From Methanobrevibacter ruminantium (GTDB lineage Archaea; Methanobacteriota; Methanobacteria; Methanobacteriales; Methanobacteriaceae): 5,488 nt of DNA. Below, in pieces: positions 1-4,352 of this stretch. Numbering within the stretch: position 1 is the stretch's first letter; every line of letters begins with the position of its first letter. The stretch spans positions 1-5,488 of the forward strand of contig SFKZ01000051.1 in the NCBI GenBank assembly GCA_004553595.1, given 5' to 3'. Position numbers and translations under genes: made by a program. The notes under the pieces are model-generated. The model made no database searches. It had not been told where the DNA came from and saw nothing but the letters and a program-made list of their open reading frames with translations.

Positions 1-244
1 TAAGAGACAAGAGAGTATCGGAATCACCCTTTTCGACAGCGTTTAGAAAGGCATCGAGAACAGACTCCCAACTATCATGGACTGAATCTACATTGCTGCT
101 AATATCTTTGTCGCGGCCGTCTTCGTTTTTATTACTACCTTCCGAACAGGCAATAAAGCAGCTCATACACATAATTGCGCATAACACTAACGCAATGGCG
201 CGGATGAAGTTTGAAATAAATCTGCTAATATATGCTTTTTTCAT
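1..244 (-). CDS. Putative secreted lipoprotein, N-terminal part (runs off left edge)
   Basis: The first 81 codons of a minus-strand gene are present; the rest lies beyond base 1. The start ATG (244-242) has a strong Shine-Dalgarno AGGAGGT (250-256), 5 bases upstream. Residues 1-33 form a lipoprotein signal peptide: positive N-terminus (KK at 2-3, R at 8 and 15), a hydrophobic core (about 16-29) and a lipobox FIAC with Cys33 as the lipidation site. A hydrophilic Asn/Asp/Lys/Ser-rich linker follows (34-57). The segment from about 58, with WESVLDAF and EKGDSDTLLSL, resembles the start of NTF2-like DUF5104-type domains of clostridial lipoproteins, but this is inference from a short piece. It should be exported and anchored to the outer face of the membrane. 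It diverges from the regulator gene at 523. Confidence 0.82.
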   Translation of the reverse strand, partial: MKKAYISRFISNFIRAIALVLCAIMCMSCFIACSEGSNKNEDGRDKDISSNVDSVHDSWESVLDAFLNAVEKGDSDTLLSL

Positions 245-263
245 ATTTTACCTCCTAAATCTA

Positions 264-292
264 ATCATATTTTGTTTCACATATTAACTCAA
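264..292 (-). promoter_or_regulatory. Likely sigma-A promoter of the lipoprotein gene
   Basis: On the minus strand TTGAGT (292-287) and TATGAT (269-264) are separated by exactly 17 bases, each close to consensus. The predicted start of transcription falls near 257, immediately before the Shine-Dalgarno, giving an unusually short leader of about 13 nt. That shortness is the main reason for caution. Confidence 0.45.
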
Positions 293-302
293 AGATTTTT
301 AT

Positions 303-380
303 GCGATTTTGCTTCGCCGGATGTAAACAATATCATTTACATCCTTGCCGGACTTACGGCAGGCATAGTGGTTATTCCAC
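303..380. repeat. Cluster of inverted repeats between divergent genes
   Basis: Three small dyads lie in a row. The best is GGATGTAAA (319-327) against TTTACATCC (336-344), 9 perfect base pairs with an 8-base spacer. It is followed by TGCCG (346-350) / CGGCA (357-361) and GTGG (368-371) / CCAC (377-380). None has a T-run that would make a convincing terminator. They sit upstream of the lipoprotein promoter, so operator sites for the neighbouring Cro/CI-type regulator are possible, but nothing in the sequence proves it. Confidence 0.4.
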
Positions 381-466
381 CAGTAGTAGGGACAACTCAT
401 ACTCAACCTCTATGGGATTTATTTTGGGCTTTTGAATAAGTCCAATATTAAAATACCATAATATTT

Positions 467-500
467 TTGATTTGTCAATTATTACTTTACAATAATATTG
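467..500 (+). promoter_or_regulatory. Possible promoter and operator dyad of the regulator gene
   Basis: AT-rich DNA before the regulator holds -35-like TTGATT (467-472) or TTGTCA (472-477) and -10-like TACAAT (488-493) or CAATAA (490-495). TTGATT to CAATAA gives a 17-base spacer. The perfect palindrome CAATAATATTG (490-500) overlaps the -10 region and lies just ahead of the ribosome binding site, a typical place for autorepression by a Cro/CI-type protein. The exact promoter elements are uncertain. Confidence 0.3.
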
Positions 501-522
501 AAAAATTGCTGGAGTAGTGATT

Positions 523-804
523 ATGATCGGTGAAAGCATTAAGCGTTTGAGGCAGGCTCGTAACATGAGTCAGGTTGAGCTTGCATTCCATTTGAATGTG
601 ACGAAGCAGAGCGTTTCCAATTGGGAGAATAATAATATCCTTCCGTCCATAGAGATGCTGGTTAAGATTGCAAAGTTCTTTTCAGTATCTACGGACTATA
701 TACTCGGTCTTGATAACAGGGATTATATCGAGGTAACGGGGCTAACCGATAGGCAGCTTGGGCATGTTCGCAGCATAATCGATGATATTTTGGGAAGGGA
801 ATGA
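523..804 (+). CDS. Cro/CI (XRE) family HTH transcriptional regulator, 93 aa
   Basis: A small DNA-binding protein. Residues 4-62 form the HTH_3 domain: IKRLRQARNMSQVELA gives helices 1-2, VTKQSVSNWENN (about 26-37) the turn and recognition helix, and LPSIEMLVKIAKFFSVSTDYILG (40-62) the end of the fold. A short C-terminal piece, VTGLTDRQLGHVRSIIDDIL, probably forms a dimerising helix, as is common in clostridial relatives of this size. ATG at 523 is chosen because GGAG (511-514) lies 8 bases upstream. The in-frame GTG at 517 is only 2 bases from that site. It is a stand-alone gene divergent from the lipoprotein and may control itself through the dyad at 490-500. Targets cannot be read from the sequence. 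Confidence 0.9.
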   Translation: MIGESIKRLRQARNMSQVELAFHLNVTKQSVSNWENNNILPSIEMLVKIAKFFSVSTDYILGLDNRDYIEVTGLTDRQLGHVRSIIDDILGRE

Positions 805-940
805 CGCCCTGAGGCTTCCTATTGATTATCCATTTCACATTTACTGAGTTCTTTCGCGTTTGTACAAAAGGTGAAATCGGACCGTTTTTCTTCGCTTTGA
901 AAATCTCTACACCTACCCTTGACAGCTCTTTTGGAAAGAA

Positions 941-964
941 AAGTGTCACCTATGATTGACACTT
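941..964. repeat. Perfect 8-bp inverted repeat, possible operator
   Basis: AAGTGTCA (941-948) and TGACACTT (957-964) are exact reverse complements with an 8-base spacer. The right arm contains TTGACA (956-961), but no good -10 lies 16-18 bases after it. The repeat is about 35 bases upstream of the -35 of the promoter at 1000-1028, so a regulator site is possible. There is no T-run on the plus strand. On the minus strand the repeat is followed by a T/C-rich stretch, which is a poor terminator. Confidence 0.4.
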
Positions 965-999
965 CAACAGATTTCGCTGATTTTCACAGTAAAATACAG

Positions 1000-1028
1000 T
1001 TGCGCTCCGAAAAATTCTATGATATAAT
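1000..1028 (+). promoter_or_regulatory. Extended -10 sigma-A promoter of the phosphoribosyltransferase gene
   Basis: A perfect TATAAT (1023-1028) is preceded by the extended -10 motif TG-A (1020-1022). A weak -35 TTGCGC (1000-1005) lies exactly 17 bases upstream. The expected transcription start is near 1035, giving a leader of about 74 nt before the ATG at 1109. Confidence 0.65.
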
Positions 1029-1108
1029 CTTTTGACAAGCATAATAGCTTGAGACCGAAAAGTAATGAAATTAAGCAACATCAAGTGTATTCCGAAAAGG
1101 GGGATTAT

Positions 1109-1744
1109 ATGCTCACAAGTTCAACCGTTGCATCCCGTATGAACCATAGGATCAAGCTAACCATCTATCCCGGTCATTATGCCACGAGCCATGCGCATGT
1201 TGATAACTATATCAGCATGACGGAAATTCGCTGTGATGCTGCTATGGCAAGGGAAGCCGCATCCGAGATCGCCAATAAGCTCAGGTATACAAAGATTGAT
1301 ACCATTGTATGCCTTGAAGCCACCCAGCTCATCGGTGCATTCATTGCGAGCGACCTTACGGACGGCGGAAGGCGAAGCATCAATGCCGGCATGCCCATTC
1401 ATGTTGTAACGCCTGAGATAAACTCCAATAACCAGCTAACTTTCAACAGCGAGCTCCAGAAATACATCACCGGCCGCAATGTCGCACTCATGATGTCCAC
1501 CGTTTCGACCGGACGCAGCCTTGCCCGTGCAGGCGAATGCATCACTTATTACGGCGGAAAGCTCGTTGCAATAGGCGCAATCTTCTCAGCAATTGAGAGC
1601 TCCGGCGAGCTGCCGATACACAGCATCTTTTTGAAGAACGACCTTAATGAATACAACAACTACCGCAGCGATGAATGTCCCCTCTGCCGCAGCGGCAGAA
1701 AGCTTGACGGCCTGATAAATACCATGGGCTGCACCAAGCTGTGA
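1109..1744 (+). CDS. Phosphoribosyltransferase-fold protein (orotate PRTase-like), 211 aa
   Basis: The protein matches a clostridial family usually annotated as phosphoribosyltransferase or orotate phosphoribosyltransferase-like. Visible marks are the N-terminal SSTVASRMNHRIKL, an alpha/beta core with IDTIVCLEATQLIGAFIASDL (63-83) and TPEINSNNQ (101-109), and the degenerate PRPP-loop region VALMMSTVSTGRSL (125-138). The canonical acidic pair of active type I PRTases, which normally precedes TTG in that loop, is missing (Met-Ser here). Substrate and activity are therefore uncertain and a binding or regulatory role is possible. The C-terminus ends in a CPLC pair (Cys190, Cys193) followed by SGRKLDGLINTMGCTKL, typical of the family and perhaps metal-binding. 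ATG at 1109 is chosen for its strong purine-rich ribosome site (1097-1104). The gene has its own promoter and appears monocistronic. Its codons are clearly richer in G/C than those after 2190. Confidence 0.82.
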   Translation: MLTSSTVASRMNHRIKLTIYPGHYATSHAHVDNYISMTEIRCDAAMAREAASEIANKLRYTKIDTIVCLEATQLIGAFIASDLTDGGRRSINAGMPIHVVTPEINSNNQLTFNSELQKYITGRNVALMMSTVSTGRSLARAGECITYYGGKLVAIGAIFSAIESSGELPIHSIFLKNDLNEYNNYRSDECPLCRSGRKLDGLINTMGCTKL

Positions 1745-1777
1745 TTATTGCATACGATTAACATGACGAGAATCAAG

Positions 1778-1805
1778 ATGGTCATTGCATAGTGGCAATG
1801 ACCAT
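1778..1805. repeat. Perfect 11-bp hairpin after the phosphoribosyltransferase gene
   Basis: ATGGTCATTGC (1778-1788) and GCAATGACCAT (1795-1805) pair perfectly around a 6-base loop, 33 bases after the stop codon. No T-run follows on either strand, so it is not a standard intrinsic terminator. It could stabilise the 3' end of the mRNA, be a processed terminator-like element, or be a protein-binding dyad. Confidence 0.6.
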
Positions 1806-1851
1806 AAAGCTAATGAAAAAGCCCGCGATTCGCGTATTGTTCGTAAGAGAG

Positions 1852-1991
1852 TATAATAGGCAAAAGGCATGACGAAAGCGGTCACGCCTGCACTATAGGA
1901 TAGCCGCAAAGCAGTGCAAGGGATGCAGTTCCTTGTTCGGAACGCAATGACGCAAAACGCTCCGGATATCCATGTGCCCGGGGCGTTTTTT
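1852..1991 (+). ncRNA. Candidate structured RNA with its own -10 box and terminator (unidentified)
   Basis: A perfect TATAAT (1852-1857), with only a weak -35 (TTCGCG 1829-1834, 17-base spacer), is followed by about 128 bases rich in pairing potential that end in a strong intrinsic terminator (1954-1991). No start codon with a ribosome site opens a sensible frame. Visible helices are GGC/GCC plus TGAC/GTCA around GAAAGCG (1867-1889), TGCACT/AGTGCA enclosing CTAT-AGG-ATAG (about 1890-1919), and TGC-GTTCC/GGAAC-GCA (1924-1946). Short pieces (GGCAAA, CGCAAAGC) recall c-di-GMP-I riboswitches, but their order and spacing do not fit that family. It may be a small RNA, or a leader or riboswitch whose downstream gene was lost at the sequence junction beyond 2050. 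Confidence 0.45.
1954..1991 (+). terminator. Strong intrinsic terminator
   Basis: AAAACGCTCCGG (1954-1965) pairs with CCGGGGCGTTTT (1978-1989), 12 base pairs with one G-U, around a 12-base loop. The stem runs into six Ts (1986-1991). It ends the candidate RNA starting near 1864, and could also end read-through from the phosphoribosyltransferase gene. Confidence 0.85.
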
Positions 1992-2069
1992 CTTGCAGTG
2001 CGCACATAAGGGAATACCCTGTATAGAAGTGCGCTCTTGTATCTGTTTGACAAAATTGAAGTTGTCAGT
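1992..2069. other. Non-coding stretch with short repeats, up to the composition change
   Basis: It contains a direct repeat AGTGCGC (1997-2003 and 2028-2034) flanking a small hairpin AGGG-aata-CCCT (2009-2020), and an inverted repeat TGACAA (2048-2053) / TTGTCA (2062-2067) just past the stop codon of the minus-strand gene. The latter lacks a T-run. No gene is visible here. Together with 1745-1991 this completes the 325-base gap without a protein gene. Confidence 0.4.
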
Positions 2070-2576
2070 TTAAATAATATCAATCCAAATGCCAATATCT
2101 CTCATTTCGGAATTTGGTACTTTCTTATAAAAGCGTTGAGATTCTTCATTTGAAGCAGTTAAAGCAATTAGTGTTTCAACACCTAATTCTTTATCAACAG
2201 TTAATTTAATTGTATTATTTTCTGTTTTAACATCAGATACTGATGGTGCAGTTAGGGTTCTTACAATAATTTCATTATCATCTGTTAAAGTAATATTTTG
2301 TTTTAGATTAACATTGATAATATCTTCATAAGTAAATGTTCTAGCAATTACATTGGTTTTGGTATTGTTATCATATGAATACCAAATATTAATGTCATAA
2401 CTTCCAGTTACACTAACTTTTCCGTTTTTATTATTGCCTTTAAAATTATGATTAATTATCCAGCAACCCAAGACATTACTGATATTATCTTCTAAAGAAA
2501 CTTCATATACTTCTTTACTTGTTTTCTTAGTTTTACCAATTACGGCTTTTGTTACAATTTCTTTTAGATTAGCCAT
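2070..2576 (-). CDS. cotE: CotE-like outer spore coat protein with an atypical C-terminus, 168 aa
   Basis: CotE directs assembly of the outer spore coat on the forespore surface in Bacilli. Residues 1-135 follow the family closely: EIVTKAVIGK (6-15), VLGCWIINHNF (35-45), VTGSYDINIWYSYDNNTKT (56-74), the segment with TDDNEIIVRTLTAPSV (98-113), and LTVDKELGVE (125-134). From about 136 the family's acidic, variable tail is absent. In its place is ALTASNEESQRFYKKV followed by a short IGIWIDII end, which looks like the C-terminal motif (NxxSxxFY) of GNAT acetyltransferases. This suggests a fusion or assembly join near 2150-2190. ATG at 2576 is chosen because AGAGGAG (2585-2591) lies 8 bases upstream; the GTG at 2585 overlaps that site. 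It lies downstream of the DUF gene on the same strand and may be cotranscribed with it. In Bacillus mutS follows cotE; nothing of it is seen here. Confidence 0.8.
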   Translation of the reverse strand: MANLKEIVTKAVIGKTKKTSKEVYEVSLEDNISNVLGCWIINHNFKGNNKNGKVSVTGSYDINIWYSYDNNTKTNVIARTFTYEDIINVNLKQNITLTDDNEIIVRTLTAPSVSDVKTENNTIKLTVDKELGVETLIALTASNEESQRFYKKVPNSEMRDIGIWIDII

Positions 2577-2625
2577 CTTTATCACTCCTCTAATTTAATG
2601 TATGCATTAGCCTAGAAAAAGTACA

Positions 2626-2718
2626 TTATTTTTTGCTATTTTTAGATTTATATGATGGCTGATATGGTCTTTTAAAAGCGGATGTATCTTCATAATGATA
2701 ATAATCTATATAATTATC
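2626..2718 (-). pseudogene. Displaced C-terminal reading frame of the upstream DUF7666-like gene
   Basis: Past the TAG at 2706-2708, another frame on the same strand encodes about 30 residues beginning DNYIDYYHYEDTSAF (from 2718) and ending in a Lys/Ser-rich tail before TAA (2628-2626). It has protein-like composition, no start codon and no ribosome site, and lies one base out of frame with the gene before it. If joined, it would bring that protein to about 170 residues and leave only 49 bases before cotE. No obvious slippery heptamer is present, so an indel or sequencing error is more likely than programmed slippage. Confidence 0.45.
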
Positions 2719-3137
2719 AATGGTAAATGATTTCCTCTAAAATGTTCGGCTTCTAAGTCAGTTAGTCTCATTGTTTGAATAAATCTTCTTAATCGAAATT
2801 CATTTAAAGAATCAGCATATTCAATAATTTCTTTACGATTTAATATTCTATCTATTCTTAGTTTTGATGTGACATATAGTTCAAAATAGTCGTTGTATTC
2901 ATCTTCATATTCAATTACATCACCAAGAGATGTTACTTCGCAAATAACAACGTCTTCGTGAAGAGCATTACCAAAGCGTAAGGTATCTTCTAATCTTTTA
3001 GCAAAATGATAACCATTTTGTTTGGGAGCAATTGGTTTTGTTGTTTCTAATATTTGGCCTACTTTACATTGCAAGCCGGCATTATTTTTAAAATCTGATT
3101 GATTACCAATAAATACTTTATAGCCTTTGATTTCCAT
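2706..3137 (-). CDS. DUF7666-like protein of unknown function, probably frameshifted near its end
   Basis: The 143-residue product opens with MEIKGYKVF and contains LQCKVGQILET, a KQNGYHFAKRLEDTLRF segment (about 40-54), then VVICEVTSLGDVIEYEDEY and a TSKLRIDRIL strand. This order resembles small phage- and bacteria-borne DUF7666 proteins (YKAF start, middle GFHFC-like motif, then an EV-x-GDVI strand), though the usual Cys of that motif is absent. The resemblance is from memory and the function is unknown. ATG at 3137 follows a GAGGTGAT ribosome site, and a good promoter lies at 3158-3185. The last residues before the TAG read as hydrophobic noise, whereas a neighbouring frame continues as plausible protein (2626-2718), so the true C-terminus is probably lost. 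It lies upstream of cotE on the same strand. Confidence 0.7.
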   Translation of the reverse strand: MEIKGYKVFIGNQSDFKNNAGLQCKVGQILETTKPIAPKQNGYHFAKRLEDTLRFGNALHEDVVICEVTSLGDVIEYEDEYNDYFELYVTSKLRIDRILNRKEIIEYADSLNEFRLRRFIQTMRLTDLEAEHFRGNHLPLIII

Positions 3138-3157
3138 GATATCACCTCGTGGGGAAT

Positions 3158-3185
3158 ATTATAACAAATATTTAACATTTTTCAA
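3158..3185 (-). promoter_or_regulatory. Promoter of the DUF7666-like gene (and perhaps cotE)
   Basis: Minus strand TTGAAA (3185-3180) and a perfect TATAAT (3163-3158) with a 16-base spacer. It is interlaced with the plus-strand promoter at 3172-3199. A start near 3151 gives a leader of about 14 nt. Confidence 0.55.
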
Positions 3186-3199
3186 ATATATGTTATATT
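3172..3199 (+). promoter_or_regulatory. Promoter of the HIT hydrolase gene
   Basis: TTAACA (3172-3177) and TATATT (3194-3199) have a 16-base spacer, with an extended -10 TG at 3191-3192. The expected start, near 3206, leaves almost no leader before the GGTGA (3206-3210) in front of ATG 3216. The mRNA may be nearly leaderless or the start may lie a few bases earlier. Confidence 0.4.
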
Positions 3200-3215
3200 T
3201 ATTATGGTGAAGAAA

Positions 3216-3590
3216 ATGGATTGTTTATTTTGTAAGATTATTGAAGGTAGTATTCCTTCTAGAACTTTATATGAAGATGATATTGTTAAGGTTATTATGG
3301 ATGTAAATCCAAATGCTAATGGTCATGTATTAGTTTTACCTAAAAAACATATAACTGATTTTGAAGAATTAGATGGAGAAACTATTGCTCATATTCATGG
3401 TGTTGCCAAGGATATGAAAAAATTATTATATAAAGCTCTTAATCCTGATGGTCTTGTTTTAGTTAATAATTATGGTATTACGCAAGTTATTAAACATTAT
3501 CATTTACATATTATTCCTGCATATAAAGAAAAACAACCTCTTAGGGATGTTGAAGAAGTTTATAATCAAATTATGGAACAAAAAAACTGA
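3216..3590 (+). CDS. hit: HIT-family nucleotide hydrolase, 124 aa
   Basis: A cytoplasmic histidine-triad protein of the Hint/HIT class, which hydrolyses purine nucleoside phosphoramidates or similar nucleotidyl bonds. Family signatures are MDCLFCKIIEGSIPS at the N-terminus (Cys3 and Cys6 of the zinc site), NPNANGHVLVLPKKHI (31-46), NNYG (84-87) and the catalytic triad motif H-Y-H-L-H with His94, His96 and His98 followed by IIP. The usual AGQ before the triad is ITQ here, and at 124 residues it is a little shorter than the common 135-145. ATG at 3216 is preferred over ATG 3204 because GGTGA (3206-3210) lies 5 bases ahead and the family starts at MD-C. It is monocistronic and converges with rplT, and its stop codon lies inside the shared terminator stem. 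Confidence 0.93.
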   Translation: MDCLFCKIIEGSIPSRTLYEDDIVKVIMDVNPNANGHVLVLPKKHITDFEELDGETIAHIHGVAKDMKKLLYKALNPDGLVLVNNYGITQVIKHYHLHIIPAYKEKQPLRDVEEVYNQIMEQKN

Positions 3591-3611
3591 TAAATAAATA
3601 TCAGTTTTTTT
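3580..3611. terminator. Bidirectional intrinsic terminator of hit and the infC operon
   Basis: AAAAAAACTGATA (3580-3592) pairs perfectly with TATCAGTTTTTTT (3599-3611) around a 6-base loop. The A/T arms provide a T-run in both directions, so it ends hit on the plus strand and rplT (stop at 3622) on the minus strand. The hit stop codon TGA (3588-3590) is part of the stem. Confidence 0.9.
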
Positions 3612-3621
3612 CAGCTTGTTC

Positions 3622-4137
3622 TTAGTTTTCTTTTTTAGCTGTAGTTTTCTTTGTAGTTGTTTTTTTAGCTGTTTCTTTTTTAGGAGCAGCTTTTTTAGTT
3701 GTTGTTTTCTTTTCTTCTTTTACTTCAACTTTTTCTTCTTTTTTAGTTTCAGCTTTTACTTCAGCAGCTTTAATTGTTTTTCCAGCTAATGCATCGTTAG
3801 CAATATTAACTAATTCTGTAAAGTATTTTGGATTGTCGATAGCTACTTCTGAAAGCATTTTTCTATTGATTTCAATATTAGCTTTGCTTAATCCATTAAT
3901 AAATTTTGAATATGAAATATTATTTTCACGGCATGCTGCATTAATTCTTGTAATCCATAATTTTCTGAAATTACGTTTATTTTGTTTACGATCTCTAAAT
4001 GCATATGCACCACTGTGGAATGTTTGTTCTTGTGCTGTTTTATATAATCTATGTTTACTTCCAAAGTATCCTTTAGCAGCTTTTAAAACTTTTCTTCTTC
4101 TGTTTTTAGCTACTACTCCACCTTTAACTCTTGTCAT
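3622..4137 (-). CDS. rplT: 50S ribosomal protein L20 with a long basic C-terminal tail, 171 aa
   Basis: L20 binds 23S rRNA early in large-subunit assembly and in Bacilli also represses its own operon. The core is typical: TRVKGGVVAKNRRRKVLKAA (2-21), KGYFGSKHRLYKTA (22-35), AYAFRDRKQNKRNFRKLWITRINAA (44-68), and NGLSKANIEINRKMLSE with DNPKYFTELV toward residue 110. The normal protein ends near residue 118. Here about 50 residues follow, made almost only of Lys, Thr, Ala, Glu and Val with repeated TTKK and AKK units, likely disordered and perhaps RNA-binding. ATG at 4137 has AGGTGG (4143-4148) in front, which overlaps the rpmI stop codon, so the two genes are probably translationally coupled. 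It is the last gene of infC-rpmI-rplT. Confidence 0.97.
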   Translation of the reverse strand: MTRVKGGVVAKNRRRKVLKAAKGYFGSKHRLYKTAQEQTFHSGAYAFRDRKQNKRNFRKLWITRINAACRENNISYSKFINGLSKANIEINRKMLSEVAIDNPKYFTELVNIANDALAGKTIKAAEVKAETKKEEKVEVKEEKKTTTKKAAPKKETAKKTTTKKTTAKKEN

Positions 4138-4146
4138 TTATACCAC

Positions 4147-4335
4147 CTAGATAACAGATTTTAATCTGCTAGCTTCTCCTTTCGCTAATAATCCTTTATT
4201 TCTTCTTTGTCTTACTTGTTTACTTGAATCTTTAGCAGTTTTATGGTTGCCACCAGATTTTTTATAAACTAAAGTACCATTTTTCTTTTTCTTTAAAACT
4301 TTTGAACTTGCTTTATGTGTTTTTTGTTTTGGCAT
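4147..4335 (-). CDS. rpmI: 50S ribosomal protein L35, 62 aa
   Basis: A small, very basic ribosomal protein of the large subunit. It starts PKQKTHKASSKVLKKKKNGT, has the SGGNHKTAKDSSKQVRQRR segment and ends in a short KGLLAKGEASRLKSVI stretch, all typical of L35; 62 residues is near the usual 64-66. ATG at 4335 has GAAAGAAGGA (4342-4351) about 6 bases upstream, partly made by the end of infC. It lies 17 bases after infC and 9 bases before rplT, the standard order of this operon. Confidence 0.97.
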   Translation of the reverse strand: MPKQKTHKASSKVLKKKKNGTLVYKKSGGNHKTAKDSSKQVRQRRNKGLLAKGEASRLKSVI

Positions 4336-4352
4336 AATAAATCCTTCTTTCC

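Larger units (their letters stand above)
805..1108. other. Intergenic region before the phosphoribosyltransferase gene
   Basis: I see no credible gene in these 304 bases. They hold a weak possible terminator for the regulator (AAAAGGT 866-872 against ACC 881-883, then five Ts at 885-889), a perfect inverted repeat at 941-964, the promoter at 1000-1028 and the leader of the next gene. An open frame from TTG at 1049 is continuous with the phosphoribosyltransferase but has no ribosome binding site, and its first 20 residues do not belong to the family. Confidence 0.5.

Noticed and set aside
93..287. Plus-strand open frame of 64 codons
   Set aside because: It lies opposite the lipoprotein gene, has no ribosome site and low-complexity hydrophobic content; the minus strand has a clear start, signal peptide and lipobox.
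372..566. Minus-strand open frame of 64 codons
   Set aside because: It overlaps the regulator's promoter and start, has no ribosome site and no recognisable protein features.
689..949. Minus-strand open frame of 86 codons
   Set aside because: It is partly antisense to the regulator and partly intergenic, with no family resemblance or ribosome site.
1049..1108. TTG at 1049 as start of the phosphoribosyltransferase
   Set aside because: It has no ribosome site, whereas ATG 1109 has a strong one and begins the family's normal N-terminus.
1157..1402. Minus-strand open frames inside the phosphoribosyltransferase gene
   Set aside because: They are antisense shadows of a well-supported gene.
1858..1992. 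c-di-GMP-I, SRP RNA, 6S RNA, RNase P RNA and THF riboswitch as identities for the structured RNA
   Set aside because: Fragments such as GGCAAA and CGCAAAGC occur, but the required order, helices and tetraloop arrangement of these families are not present.
1745..2095. Minus-strand open frame of 116 codons across the structured RNA region
   Set aside because: It runs through strong hairpins and a plus-strand terminator, overlaps the end of the cotE-like gene and has no credible start or protein character.
2700..2740. Programmed -1 frameshifting in the DUF7666-like gene
   Set aside because: No X-XXY-YYZ slippery heptamer lies in the short overlap between the two frames, and no downstream stimulatory structure is evident.
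3833..4150. Plus-strand open frame of 105 codons
   Set aside because: It is antisense to rplT and only reflects its biased composition.
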